This document shows, one piece after another, positions 1-7,804 of a stretch of 64,000 nucleotides of DNA. The notes under the pieces are model-generated. The model did no database searches. It had not been told where the DNA came from and saw only the letters and a program-made list of their open reading frames with translations. The translations under genes were made by a program, and so were the position numbers. The DNA comes from JBBCJM01 sp037190175 (GTDB taxonomy: Bacteria > Pseudomonadota > Alphaproteobacteria > Rhodobacterales > Rhodobacteraceae). The stretch lies in assembly GCA_037190175.1 (NCBI GenBank), contig JBBCJM010000021.1, forward strand, positions 1 through 64,000, in the 5' to 3' direction. How positions within the stretch are numbered: position 1 is the stretch's first letter; every line of letters begins with the position of its first letter.

Positions 1-1
1 A

Positions 2-32
2 CGGGGGGTCCGGGGGGTGTGCAACCCCCCGG
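2..32 (-). repeat. Truncated copy of the CCGGGGGG hairpin repeat
   Basis: An inverted repeat with arms CCGGGGGG (10-17) and CCCCCCGG (25-32) is followed, on the minus strand, by the GACCCCCCG continuation seen in the copies near 10974, 34343 and 36994. The copy runs off the window start, so its GGATAYTT part is not visible. It probably marks the 3' side of a gene outside the window. Confidence 0.55.
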
Positions 33-108
33 CGCTTTACGCAGGCCGCGACGCCGTTGTGAAGCCCGCCGCCAGCCGCTATGCCGCGCGGCGACCCCGG
101 GGGACCGA

Positions 109-726
109 ATGGACGAATCCGCGATCCGCGCGCTCTTCACCCGCAGCGACGGGACATTTCTCTGCGCCCGCTGGGGCCGGCCGATGGTGCCGGTGGTCTT
201 CGGGGTCGAGGACGAAACGCTCGCCACCCTGCGCGGGGCCTTCGCGGCGATGGCGGCGCTGACCGGCCGGCCGCTGGGCGCCGCCGACCCCGAGACCGGG
301 GCCAACCTGCTGATCTTCTTCTGCCGCGCATGGGAGGAGTTGCAGGGCGTGCCCGACCTCGAGCGGCTGATCGAGGCGCCGGGCTCGCTCACAGGCCGGT
401 TGCAGGCGGCGGGCGCCAACCAGTACCGCGGCTTCCGCTATGATCCCGCCGGCGCGATCCGCGCCAGTTTCGTGCTGCTCAGGATGGACGAGCACCTCTC
501 GGCCCTTCCCGCCGGGGCGCTGGCACTGCATCAGGCGGTGCTGAGCCTGCTCACCTGGTCGGACCGCGCCTTCGCTGCGGCCTCGCCGGTGGTGGAGCGC
601 GACGGCCGGGCGATGCTGCGGCCGGGGCTGGAGCGGCTGATCCGCGCGGCCCATGCGCCGGAACTGCCCGACCTGGCGCGCGAACCGGCCCATGCGCTGC
701 GGCTTCTGGCACGGATGGGGACATGA
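109..726 (+). CDS. Conserved hypothetical protein
   Basis: This encodes a 205-residue soluble protein that I do not recognise. The ATG at 109 is the start from which the reading frame looks protein-like; an in-frame upstream extension reads as repeat-derived sequence. The protein has no signal peptide or membrane segment and is rich in Ala, Leu and Arg. Its C-terminal half looks helical. The stop overlaps the ybgC start by four bases (ATGA), so the two are probably cotranslated. No catalytic motif could be seen, and the role remains unknown. Confidence 0.6.
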   Translation: MDESAIRALFTRSDGTFLCARWGRPMVPVVFGVEDETLATLRGAFAAMAALTGRPLGAADPETGANLLIFFCRAWEELQGVPDLERLIEAPGSLTGRLQAAGANQYRGFRYDPAGAIRASFVLLRMDEHLSALPAGALALHQAVLSLLTWSDRAFAAASPVVERDGRAMLRPGLERLIRAAHAPELPDLAREPAHALRLLARMGT

Positions 727-1133
727 CGCATCGTTTCACGCTCCGGGTCTATTACGAGGATACCGACCTGGCCGGGATCGTCTATTACGCCAACTACCTG
801 CGCTTCATCGAACGGGCGCGAACGGAGTGGGTGCGGGAACTGGGGATCGACCAGGCAAGGCTGCGGGAGGAGACCGGGGTGGTCTTCGCCGTGCGGCGGG
901 TGGAGGCCGACTATCTGCGCCCTGCGGTCTTCGACGATGTGCTGGTGGTGGAGACCGTGCCGGTCGAGGCCACCGGCGCCCGGCTGGTGCTGGGCCAGGC
1001 GGTGCTGCGCGGCGGGGAACGGCTGTTCGCTGCCCGGGTGACCCTGGCCGCGCTGACCCCCGCGGGCCGGCCGGCCCGGATGCCGGCCGTCCTGCGCGCC
1101 GCCCTTCCGGCCGCACGGCCCAGGGGGCCATGA
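723..1133 (+). CDS. ybgC: Acyl-CoA thioesterase YbgC
   Basis: A 136-residue hotdog-fold thioesterase of the YbgC/FadM type, which hydrolyses acyl-CoA and is usually linked to the Tol-Pal envelope system. The diagnostic N-terminal motif YYEDTDLAGIVYYANYLRF is at residues 10-28; the Asp at position 15 corresponds to the catalytic Asp of the family. The ERARTEW block follows. The length is typical. Normally tolQ follows ybgC, but here a helicase gene does, overlapping by four bases, so the gene is separated from tol-pal in this genome or a second copy exists elsewhere. The C-terminus is rich in Pro, Ala and Arg. Confidence 0.9.
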   Translation: MTHRFTLRVYYEDTDLAGIVYYANYLRFIERARTEWVRELGIDQARLREETGVVFAVRRVEADYLRPAVFDDVLVVETVPVEATGARLVLGQAVLRGGERLFAARVTLAALTPAGRPARMPAVLRAALPAARPRGP

Positions 1134-3520
1134 CCGCGCTGCCCCCTGCACTCGCCGGCTGGCTCTCCGCCCAGGGCTGGAGCCTGCATCCCCATCAGGC
1201 CCAGATGCTGGCGCGGGCGGGCGATCCGGCCACGCTGCTGATCGCGCCCACCGGCGGCGGCAAGACGCTGGCGGGCTTTCTGCCCACGCTGGCCGAACTG
1301 GGGCCCGCGCCGGGGCCGGGGCTGCATACGCTCTACGTCTCGCCGCTGAAGGCGCTGACCGCCGACATCCGCCGCAACCTGCGCCGGCCGGTGGAGGGGG
1401 CGGGGCTGGCGATCCGCATCGAGGACCGCACGGGCGACACGCCCTACAGCCAGCGCCGGCGGCAGCGGGCCGATCCGCCGCATATCCTGCTGACCACGCC
1501 GGAAAGCCTGGCGCTGCTGCTCTCGCACGAGGACGCCGGGCGCACCTTCGCCGGGGTGCAGCGGGTGATCGTGGACGAGATCCATGCCTTGAGCGAATCG
1601 AAGCGCGGCGACCAGCTGATGCTGCTGATCGCGCGCCTCGCCCGGCTGGCGCCGGGGCTGCGCCGCGTGGCGCTCTCGGCCACGGTGGAGGATCCCCCGG
1701 CGCTCGCCCGCTGGTTCGCGCCGCAGGGGTGCGGTCTGCTGACCGCCGATCCCGGCCCGCCGGCCGATATCTCGATGCTGGAAACCGCGGCCCCGCCCCC
1801 CTGGGCCGGCGGCGGCGGCCGCTATGCCATGCCCGAGGTGCTGGAGCTGATCCGCCGCCACCGCACCACGCTGATCTTCCACAACACCCGCGCGCAGGCC
1901 GAGGTCTTCTTCCACCACCTGTGGCTGGCGAACGAGGGCGCCCTGCCGGTCGCCATCCACCATGGCAGCCTGTCGCGCGAGGCCCGCCAGAAGGTCGAGG
2001 CCGCGATGACGGAAGGCCGGCTGAAGGCGGTGGTCTGCACCGGCACGCTGGACCTGGGCATCGACTGGGGCGACGTGGATCTGGTGATCCAGGTCGGCGC
2101 GCCGAAGAACGTCAAGCGGCTGGTGCAGCGGATCGGCCGGGCCAACCACCGCTACAACGCCCCCTCGCGCGCGGTGCTGGTGCCGGCCAACCGCTTCGAG
2201 GTGGTGGAATGCCAGGCCGCCCTGCAGGCCGCCGCCGAGGGCACGCTGGACGGCGAGCCCCGCGGCCCCGGCCCCCGTGACGTGCTGTGCCAGCACATCC
2301 TGGTCGCCGCCTGTGCCGGGCCGTTCACCGCCGACGATCTATACGCCGAGGTACGGACCGCCGGCCCCTATGCCGGGCTCAGCCGCCCCGAGTTCGACGC
2401 CTGCCTCGACTTCGCCGCCACCGGCGGCTATGCCCTGCGCGCCTATGACCGCTGGCAGCGGCTGATGTTCCGCGACGGCCATTGGCGGCTGCGCGACCCC
2501 CGCACCGCGGCGGTGATCCGCCAGAACCTGGGCACCATCATCGACACCGAACTGCTGAAGGTGCGCCTGCGCGGGCGGTTCGATCCCTTGGGCGAGGTCG
2601 AGGAAGGCTTCGCCGCCAGCCTGACCCCCGGCGACACCTTCCTGATCGGGGGTGAGGTGGTGCGCTACGAGGGGCTGCGCGAGCTGACGGTGGAGGTCAG
2701 CCGCCAGCCGGGGCGGGAGCCGAAGGTCGCGGTCTTCAACGGCACCAAGTTCGCCACCTCCACCCTGCTGACCGACCGCATCCTGGACATCTTCGCCCGC
2801 GGGCACTGGCCCGAACTGCCCGCGCATACCGCCGACTGGCTGGCCTTGCAGGCCGATGTCTCGGTGCTGCCCTCGCGCGACCGGCTGCTCTGCGAGAGCT
2901 TTCCCTGGGAGGGGCGCGAACACCTCTGCGTCTATGGCTTCGCCGGGCGCAACGGGCAGCAGACCCTGGGCCTCTTGCTCACCAAGCGGATGGAGGAGGA
3001 GGGGCTGGCGCCGCTGGGCTTCGTGGCCACCGACTATGCCACGCTGATCTGGGGGCTGGAGGCGGTGCACGACCCGGTGCCGCTGTTCGACCGGGTGCGG
3101 CTGCGCGCCGGGCTGGAGGGATGGCTGGCCGGCAATGCGGTGATGAAGCGCACCTTCCGCAACGTGGCGATCGTGGCCGGGCTGATCGAGCGCAGCCACC
3201 AGGGGCGGAGGAAGTCGGGCCGGCAGGCCACCTTCTCGGCCGATATCCTCTACGACACCCTGCGCCGCTACGACCCCGGCCACCTGATGCTGGAGGTCAC
3301 GCGGGAAGAGGCCGAACGCGGGCTGGTGGACTTCGGCCGCATCGAGGCGATGCTGGACCGGGTGGGGGACCGGATCGAAGGGCGGCGGCTGGACCGGGTG
3401 ACCCCGCTGGCCGCGCCGCTGTTCCTGGAGCCCGGGCGGATCCCGGTGCTGGGGCAGGGGCGCGACCGCCTGGCCGCGGCCGCGGCGGCCCGGCTGATGG
3501 AGGCCGCGGGGCTGAGCTAA
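1130..3520 (+). CDS. Ligase-associated DEXH-box helicase (Lhr-like)
   Basis: A 796-residue SF2 helicase of the Lhr-like, ligase-associated DNA damage response group. Visible motifs are Walker A TGGGKT (41-46), the DEIH box (149-152), SAT (183-185) and motif VI QRIGRANH (333-340). A long C-terminal region matches the Lhr winged-helix and core domains in length. The start is the ATG overlapping the ybgC stop (ATGA). In many genomes this helicase sits beside a phosphoesterase (PdeM), an exonuclease and an ATP-dependent DNA ligase; none of these is adjacent here. The 3' end overlaps the convergent benE gene by four bases. It presumably unwinds damaged DNA or DNA-RNA intermediates using ATP. Confidence 0.85.
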   Translation: MTALPPALAGWLSAQGWSLHPHQAQMLARAGDPATLLIAPTGGGKTLAGFLPTLAELGPAPGPGLHTLYVSPLKALTADIRRNLRRPVEGAGLAIRIEDRTGDTPYSQRRRQRADPPHILLTTPESLALLLSHEDAGRTFAGVQRVIVDEIHALSESKRGDQLMLLIARLARLAPGLRRVALSATVEDPPALARWFAPQGCGLLTADPGPPADISMLETAAPPPWAGGGGRYAMPEVLELIRRHRTTLIFHNTRAQAEVFFHHLWLANEGALPVAIHHGSLSREARQKVEAAMTEGRLKAVVCTGTLDLGIDWGDVDLVIQVGAPKNVKRLVQRIGRANHRYNAPSRAVLVPANRFEVVECQAALQAAAEGTLDGEPRGPGPRDVLCQHILVAACAGPFTADDLYAEVRTAGPYAGLSRPEFDACLDFAATGGYALRAYDRWQRLMFRDGHWRLRDPRTAAVIRQNLGTIIDTELLKVRLRGRFDPLGEVEEGFAASLTPGDTFLIGGEVVRYEGLRELTVEVSRQPGREPKVAVFNGTKFATSTLLTDRILDIFARGHWPELPAHTADWLALQADVSVLPSRDRLLCESFPWEGREHLCVYGFAGRNGQQTLGLLLTKRMEEEGLAPLGFVATDYATLIWGLEAVHDPVPLFDRVRLRAGLEGWLAGNAVMKRTFRNVAIVAGLIERSHQGRRKSGRQATFSADILYDTLRRYDPGHLMLEVTREEAERGLVDFGRIEAMLDRVGDRIEGRRLDRVTPLAAPLFLEPGRIPVLGQGRDRLAAAAAARLMEAAGLS

Positions 3521-4656
3521 CCGCGCAACCGCTCCACCCCCCAGACCGCCAGCCCCGCCATCAGCCCCCAGAAGGCCGCCCCCACGCCTGCCACCGCCAC
3601 GCCGGAGGCGGTGACCACCAGCGTCACGGCGGCGGCAAAGCGCGTCTCGGCCGCGGCGACGGCGGTGCCGGCCGCCCCGGTCAGCGGCCCCAGCAGGGCA
3701 AGGCCCACCAGCGCCGCCATCAGCGCGGGCGGCAGGGTGGCCAGCACCGCGATCACCGCGGGCCCGGCCAGCCCCAGCCCGACCCAGATCGCGGCATAGG
3801 CGAGCCCGGCCTTCCAGCGTTCCCGCGGGTCGGGATGCACCTCCGGCCCCATGCAGAGCGCGGCGGTGATCGCGGCCATGCTGACCGTATGCGCGCCGAA
3901 GAGCGCGCCCACGCCCGAGGCCGCGCCGGTCGCCACCAGCGCCGGGCCCACGGGCGGTTCGTAGCCATGCGCGCGCAGGGTGGCGAAGCCCGGCAGGTTC
4001 TGCGAGGCCATGGTCACCAGGTAGAGCGGCAGGCCCAGGCCCACCAGCACGCCGGGGCCGAACTCCGGCGCCACCAGCGTGAGCGAGGGCCAGCCGACCG
4101 GCCCGGGCGCCCCGGCGATGCCGGTGGCGAAGGCCAGCGCCAGCCCGGCGGCCAGCGCCACCAGCACGGCCAGCGCGGGGCTGGCCAGCCGCACGCCGAC
4201 GAACAGCGCCACCATCGGCAGCACGATCCCCGGCAGGGCCGCCGCCGCGCCGGGCAGGGCGAGGCAGAACGGCAGCAGCACCCCGGCCAGCATCCCCGCC
4301 GCGATCCCGTCGGGGATGGCCGCCACCGCCCGGCCCAGGGGGCGCACCAGCCCGGTCAGCACGATCAGCCCGGCGGCCAGCAGGAAGGCGCCCGCGGCCT
4401 GGGCCATGCCGACCCCTTCGGTCGCCGCCACCAGCGCCGCGCCGGGGGTGGACCAGGCGATCACCGCCGGGATCCGGTAGCGCAGGCTGAGCCAGGCGCC
4501 GGCGGCGGCCTTGACCAGGCAGATGGCGCAGACCCAGCTGGCCGTCTGCGCCGGGCTGGCCCCCACCGCCGCGGCCGCCGCCAGCACCAGCGCGATGGTC
4601 GAGCCATAGCCCACCAGCGAGGCGACCAGCGCGGCGGAGATCAGGGACAGGCGCAA
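3517..4656 (-). CDS. benE: Benzoate/H+ symporter, BenE family
   Basis: A 379-residue, very hydrophobic inner-membrane protein with roughly 11-12 predicted helices and the layout of the BenE/YdcO family, which imports aromatic acids such as benzoate with protons. Family-like landmarks include the N-terminal LVGYGSTIALVLAAA region, the AWSTPGAALVA segment and GALFGAHTVSMAAITAALCMG near residues 250-270. The length is close to the family's usual 390. No aromatic degradation genes lie nearby, so the true substrate is uncertain. Its 3' end overlaps the convergent helicase gene by four bases. Upstream on this strand lie the terminator hairpin and sRNA array. Confidence 0.85.
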   Translation of the reverse strand: MRLSLISAALVASLVGYGSTIALVLAAAAAVGASPAQTASWVCAICLVKAAAGAWLSLRYRIPAVIAWSTPGAALVAATEGVGMAQAAGAFLLAAGLIVLTGLVRPLGRAVAAIPDGIAAGMLAGVLLPFCLALPGAAAALPGIVLPMVALFVGVRLASPALAVLVALAAGLALAFATGIAGAPGPVGWPSLTLVAPEFGPGVLVGLGLPLYLVTMASQNLPGFATLRAHGYEPPVGPALVATGAASGVGALFGAHTVSMAAITAALCMGPEVHPDPRERWKAGLAYAAIWVGLGLAGPAVIAVLATLPPALMAALVGLALLGPLTGAAGTAVAAAETRFAAAVTLVVTASGVAVAGVGAAFWGLMAGLAVWGVERLRG

Positions 4657-4718
4657 GGGCGGGCTTCCGGGCCGAGGGGCGCCAAGCCATGCGGTGCGGG
4701 CGGTGCAGCGTCAAGGGG

Positions 4719-4766
4719 AAGAAAAAGGGCGGCGGCGGACCCAGGGAGGAGGAGGGGCCCGCCGCC
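4719..4766 (-). terminator. Rho-independent terminator ending the sRNA array
   Basis: The last hairpin of the array on the minus strand (arms 4759-4766 and 4731-4738, eight G-C pairs) is followed directly by CCCTTTTTCTT, a U-rich tail in the transcript. This is the only hairpin of the eight with such a tail, so transcription from the DUF1127 gene through all four sRNAs should end here. The terminator also separates the array from benE. Confidence 0.7.
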
Positions 4767-4801
4767 TGTACCGTCCGGCCCGAGGGAGGAGGAAGGGCCG
4801 G
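4731..4801 (-). ncRNA. ccsR: CcsR/cuckoo-type sRNA, unit 4
   Basis: Two hairpins. The 5' one pairs 4795-4801 with 4775-4781 (seven pairs) and the 3' one pairs 4759-4766 with 4731-4738 (eight pairs). Both loops show CTCCTCCCT on the minus strand, complementary to Shine-Dalgarno sequences. The 3' hairpin doubles as the terminator. This is the most distal of four units with the same two-hairpin plan. Confidence 0.75.
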
Positions 4802-4834
4802 TCGATGCCGTGGGACCTAAGTCCCGAAACGGTT

Positions 4835-4903
4835 GGCGGCAAGCCCAGGGAGGAGGAGGGGCCTGCCGCCGGTGTCGCCCGGCCGAGGGAGGAGGTTGGC
4901 CGG
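4835..4903 (-). ncRNA. ccsR: CcsR/cuckoo-type sRNA, unit 3
   Basis: Two hairpins with anti-Shine-Dalgarno loops. The 5' hairpin pairs 4898-4903 with 4879-4884 (GGCC core, 13-base loop). The 3' hairpin pairs 4864-4870 with 4835-4841 (GGCGGCA arm). Stem sequences differ from the other units while the CTCCTCCC loops are kept. That pattern indicates selection on structure and loop rather than on overall sequence. Confidence 0.75.
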
Positions 4904-4921
4904 TCGATCCCTTGTTCAAGC

Positions 4922-4994
4922 GGCGGCGGACCCAGGGAGGAGAAGGATCCGCCGCCATTCGCGAGGGCCCGAGGGAGGAGAGAGGGCCCGTCGC
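4922..4994 (-). ncRNA. ccsR: CcsR/cuckoo-type sRNA, unit 2
   Basis: The 5' hairpin pairs 4984-4989 with 4965-4970, extended by GCGA/TCGC at its base (4961-4964 with 4991-4994). The 3' hairpin pairs 4948-4956 with 4922-4930 (nine perfect pairs). The loops again contain CTCCTCCC on the minus strand. The GGCGGCGGA stem of the 3' hairpin resembles that of unit 4. Confidence 0.78.
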
Positions 4995-5036
4995 AACCGT
5001 GGTGGAAACGTCCGTCGGGACGCCTCCGGAGAAAGG

Positions 5037-5109
5037 GCGGCGATGCCAGGGAGGAGGAGGGCATCGCCGCATTTGCCATGGGCCCCAGGGAGGAGGAGGG
5101 GGCCGGGCA
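5037..5109 (-). ncRNA. ccsR: CcsR/cuckoo-type sRNA, unit 1
   Basis: This unit is nearest the DUF1127 stop codon. The 5' hairpin pairs 5099-5104 with 5081-5086, with TGCC/GGCA at its base. The 3' hairpin has an 11-base-pair perfect stem (5060-5070 with 5037-5047). Both have the identical 12-base loop CTCCTCCTCCCT. In R. sphaeroides, homologous RNAs with two CCUCCUCCC hairpins are processed from the 3' part of a DUF1127 mRNA and are induced by stress sigma factors. The same arrangement is inferred here. Confidence 0.8.
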
Positions 5110-5118
5110 AAGGAAACC

Positions 5119-5334
5119 TTATTTCCCGTAGGCCGCTTCCATCGCGACGCGCGTCAGCATCGTGCGGTTCAGCCCCAGGTCGGTCAGCTCGCGGTTGGTG
5201 AGCGCGTTCAGCTCCCGCAGCGTCTGGCGGTAGATGGCCCGGCGGCGGGCCGCCTCCCTGATCTGCGTCGCCAGGGCGACCAGCCGATCCAGAAGGCCGG
5301 GACGGGCGGAGCGGGTTGCGTTCAGGTAAGCCAT
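5119..5334 (-). CDS. DUF1127 small protein (CcaF1-like)
   Basis: A 71-residue basic protein with the DUF1127 signature ALTNRELTDLGLNRTML near residues 44-60, where a short helix-turn motif is expected. It is followed within ten bases by the first of four CCUCCUCCC-loop sRNAs, exactly the arrangement of the R. sphaeroides CcaF1-CcsR1-4 operon. There the DUF1127 protein binds RNA and affects sRNA maturation. The start ATG is preceded by CTGAGG. Stress sigma factor control is likely from the family, but I could not identify a convincing -35/-10 pair in the upstream 250 bases. Confidence 0.88.
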   Translation of the reverse strand: MAYLNATRSARPGLLDRLVALATQIREAARRRAIYRQTLRELNALTNRELTDLGLNRTMLTRVAMEAAYGK

Positions 5335-5436
5335 GTGTTCAGCCTCAGGATACTTTCACATCGGGCGGGTTCGGTCCCGCTCTGGTGCCCCCAAGATGAG
5401 GGTCTTTCTGCACCTGCACAATACACGGCTGCGCAA

Positions 5437-5451
5437 TGCTGCCATGCAGCA
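5437..5451. promoter_or_regulatory. Interrupted palindrome between ccaF1-like gene and mrp
   Basis: TGCTGC-CAT-GCAGCA is a perfect inverted repeat of six-base arms around a three-base centre. It lies between the divergent DUF1127 and mrp genes, in the relatively AT-rich part of the spacer. It could be an operator for either gene. No known regulator is assigned. Confidence 0.3.
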
Positions 5452-5591
5452 ACCACATGGCTGACCGAGCGGAAAAGGCCAGCACAAACAGGCGCTTCGC
5501 TGCCGGATCGGGCGGTGCGGGAAAGTGACCCAGCGTCAGAAGGCACCCGGAAAGGGTATTGGTCTAAAAACCGGGCAGGAAAGGAACGGCG

Positions 5592-6656
5592 ATGGCGGAT
5601 CGGGCGCAGGTCGAGGCGGTGCTGGCGGGGGTCGCGGCTCCGGGAGGCGGCACGCTGGTCACGCGCGACCTGATTCGCGCATTGGTGGTCGAGGGCGGCA
5701 AGGTCAGCTTCGTGATCGAGGCGCCGGACGCGGATACGGCCCGCGCGCTCGCGCCCGCGCGCGAGGCGGCCGAGGCCGCGGTGCGCGCCCTGCCGGGGGT
5801 CAGTTCTGTGCAGGCGGTGATGACCGCCCCCACCGCGCCCAAGGCGCCGCCCTCGCTGAAGATCGGCCAGCATCCCACCCCGCAGCAGGCCGGGCCGCAG
5901 CGGCTGGCGGGAATCGACCGGATCATCGCCGTGGCCTCGGGCAAGGGCGGGGTGGGGAAATCCACCCTGTCCTCCAACCTCGCCGTGGCGCTGGCGCGGC
6001 AGGGGCGGCGGGTGGGCTTGCTCGACGCCGACATCTACGGCCCCAGCCAGCCGCGGATGATGGGGGTCAGCGGCCGGCCGCAAAGCCCGGACGGCAAGAC
6101 CATCATCCCGCTGCAAGCCCATGGCGTCACGCTGATGTCCATCGGCCTGATGCTGCGCGAGGACGAGGCGGTGATCTGGCGCGGGCCGATGATCATGGGC
6201 GCGTTGCAGCAGCTGCTGGGCCAGGTGGACTGGGGCCGGCTGGACGTGCTGGTGGTGGACCTGCCGCCGGGCACCGGGGACGTGCAGCTCTCGCTCTGCC
6301 AGCGCACCGCGCTGACCGGGGCGATCGTGGTCTCCACCCCGCAGGACGTGGCGCTCTTGGACGCGCGCAAGGCGCTGGACATGTTCCGCAAGCTGAACAC
6401 CCCGGTGCTGGGGCTGGTGGAGAACATGTCGACCTATATCTGCCCCAACTGCGGGCACGAGGCGCATCTCTTCGGCCATGGCGGGGTGGCGGAGGAGGCG
6501 CGGCGACTGGACCTGCCCTTCCTGGGCGAGATCCCGCTGGCGCTGGAGGTGCGGCAGGCGGGCGACGCCGGCACGCCCATTGCCGCGGGCGAGGGGCCGG
6601 TGGCGGAGGCTTTCGCGCGTCTCGCCACCCGGCTGATCGCCGGCGGGATGGCCTGA
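5592..6656 (+). CDS. mrp: Mrp/ApbC iron-sulfur cluster carrier ATPase
   Basis: A 354-residue P-loop protein that carries [4Fe-4S] clusters to apo-enzymes in the cytoplasm. The N-terminal third (about 1-80) is a MIP18/DUF59-type domain. The deviant Walker [10 protein letters not shown] is at 117-125, DADIYGPSQ follows at 145-153, and the cluster-binding CPNC pair is Cys284 and Cys287. The start is the ATG after AGGAAAGGAACGGCG, a good ribosome binding site. The length is normal for alphaproteobacterial Mrp. It stands alone between the divergent DUF1127 gene and the mraZ upstream region, followed by a strong hairpin. Confidence 0.93.
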   Translation: MADRAQVEAVLAGVAAPGGGTLVTRDLIRALVVEGGKVSFVIEAPDADTARALAPAREAAEAAVRALPGVSSVQAVMTAPTAPKAPPSLKIGQHPTPQQAGPQRLAGIDRIIAVASGKGGVGKSTLSSNLAVALARQGRRVGLLDADIYGPSQPRMMGVSGRPQSPDGKTIIPLQAHGVTLMSIGLMLREDEAVIWRGPMIMGALQQLLGQVDWGRLDVLVVDLPPGTGDVQLSLCQRTALTGAIVVSTPQDVALLDARKALDMFRKLNTPVLGLVENMSTYICPNCGHEAHLFGHGGVAEEARRLDLPFLGEIPLALEVRQAGDAGTPIAAGEGPVAEAFARLATRLIAGGMA

Positions 6657-6666
6657 GCCTCACGCC

Positions 6667-6710
6667 GAATCACGGGCGCGGCACCGAAAGCGAGCGCCGC
6701 GCCCCGATTC
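6667..6710 (+). terminator. Hairpin after mrp
   Basis: GGGCGCGGC (6674-6682) pairs with GCCGCGCCC (6696-6704). The stem is extended by GAATC (6667-6671) and GATTC (6706-6710) across a small bulge. It lies 11 bases past the mrp stop. There is no clear T-run, so it may act as a transcript-stabilising end or a weak terminator. Confidence 0.5.
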
Positions 6711-6965
6711 CCGCGCTTTCCCACCCGATTCCCCGCCGGCCCGCCTTCGACGGGGGCGGGGCCGCGCAATCCACGGGAATTTCCGCCACCGCACGGGAAA
6801 GCTCCCGCGGCCTGTGGTGATTTCGCCACACGCCCAGATGTAGTGGCCGCCATCCAAGCCATCCCCAGTTCTAGAGCCGTCGGGTCGCCCCACGGCGCCG
6901 GATGCCGTTCCGCATTCCTCTGCCGGTCGGCGGTTGCCCTCCGTGTGCCGCTGATCCCCGTATTT

Positions 6966-7000
6966 TTCCATTGCTTCCCAGCTGATCCCATGCCATCCCT
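6966..7000 (-). promoter_or_regulatory. Candidate MraZ box upstream of the dcw cluster
   Basis: Four five-base units on exact ten-base phasing read TTCCA, TCCCA, TCCCA and TCCCT on the plus strand (6966-6970, 6976-6980, 6986-6990, 6996-7000). On the minus strand this is TGGGA-N5-TGGGA-N5-TGGAA, preceded by AGGGA. Known MraZ sites are TGGGN repeats separated by five bases in the mra promoter. The box lies 270 bases upstream of mraZ, so autoregulation of the cell-wall cluster is inferred. Confidence 0.6.
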
Positions 7001-7269
7001 TTGCCCAGAGGACGAGGGCAGTCAAAAGTCAAAAGGGGCGACCACAGACCCCGAACAAGGCAAAGGCAGCTTCATACAGGCAGCTGTTTTCGTTCTCGAA
7101 CACGAGAGATCCGGCGCGCGGGCGAGCAGACGTCCCCCCAGGCGGCGCGCGCAGTCGGACGAACCCGGCGACGGGACAGGGCGGCGGACCGGGATTGGCA
7201 GCTTCCGGTCCGCCGTTGTCGTTTCCGGGGTCACGCAAAGGGGGCAAGAGGAGGCCGCGGGCCGGGGCG

Positions 7270-7800
7270 ATGGCAGAGGCGTTTCGCAGCGAGTTCACCC
7301 AAAGGGTTGACCGCAAGGCACGGCTCTCGATTCCGGCCGCCTTCCGCAAGGTGATCGAAGCCAACGACCCCGATTATCCCATGGCCAAGCGGGCGCGGTT
7401 CGTCATGGTCTACGGCGGCGACAACCGCGCCTATCTCGAATGCTACACCATGGCCGGGATGCGCCGGCTGGAGAAGCGCATCGCGAAGATGCCGCTGGGC
7501 GACCGGCGGCGCGTCTATCTCTCGCGCAACATCATCCGCATGTCGATCGAGGTGGAGATCGACGAGGAGGGCCGGATCGTGCTGCCGCAGAAGGCGCGCG
7601 ACAAGATCGGGCTCTCGGGCCCCGCGCTGGACGAGGGCGCGGAACTGGTGTTCGCGGGCGATTTGCAGACCTTCCAGATCTGGAACCGGGCCGACTACGA
7701 GCTCGACGACGCCCGCCATGCGGAAGTGGCGCAGGATCTGCTGCCCGACGGGGCGGACATGCTGTCGCTCCTGCCCGAGGACGACGAGGAGGAGGACTGA
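7270..7800 (+). CDS. mraZ: Transcriptional regulator MraZ
   Basis: A 176-residue protein with two SpoVT/AbrB-like halves: [18 protein letters not shown] near the N-terminus and [22 protein letters not shown] in the middle. It is the first gene of the division and cell-wall cluster and represses that promoter in the species studied. The start at 7270 (MAEAFRSEF) fits family alignments; an in-frame ATG 75 bases upstream would add a non-conserved extension. AGGAGG lies 15 bases before the start, somewhat far. The acidic C-terminus (DDEEED) is longer than in E. coli MraZ. Four bases separate its stop from the rsmH GTG. Confidence 0.93.
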   Translation: MAEAFRSEFTQRVDRKARLSIPAAFRKVIEANDPDYPMAKRARFVMVYGGDNRAYLECYTMAGMRRLEKRIAKMPLGDRRRVYLSRNIIRMSIEVEIDEEGRIVLPQKARDKIGLSGPALDEGAELVFAGDLQTFQIWNRADYELDDARHAEVAQDLLPDGADMLSLLPEDDEEED

Positions 7801-7804
7801 GCCC

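Larger units (their letters stand above)
6657..7269. other. Non-coding stretch between mrp and mraZ
   Basis: This 613-base gap has no convincing gene. It holds a strong hairpin after mrp (6667-6710), the four phased TCCCA-type repeats read as an MraZ box (6966-7000), and the mraZ leader. I looked for the conserved blocks of RNase P RNA, which can sit near mraZ in related genomes, and did not see them. Confidence 0.6.

Noticed and set aside
2339..4714. 791-codon open frame on the minus strand
   Set aside because: It runs antisense through the helicase and benE in another frame; composition is Gly/Arg/Ala-rich and no protein motif appears, a common artefact at 70% G+C.
4731..5109. Possible CRISPR array
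   Set aside because: The shared motif is only about ten bases, lies in hairpin loops, and the intervening sequence is complementary stem, not unique spacers of constant length; no cas genes are present.
4694..5201. Several overlapping open frames on both strands across the hairpin array
   Set aside because: They translate the GGGAGGAGG loops into repetitive Gly/Arg/Glu peptides, differ in every frame, lack good start sites and are explained by the sRNA hairpins.
5335..5420. RpoH-type promoter for the DUF1127 gene
   Set aside because: A CTTGG at about 5390-5394 (minus strand) could be a -35, but no matching -10 was found at the right distance, so no promoter is called.
6657..7269. RNase P RNA gene near mraZ
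   Set aside because: The expected conserved rnpB blocks were not seen on either strand.
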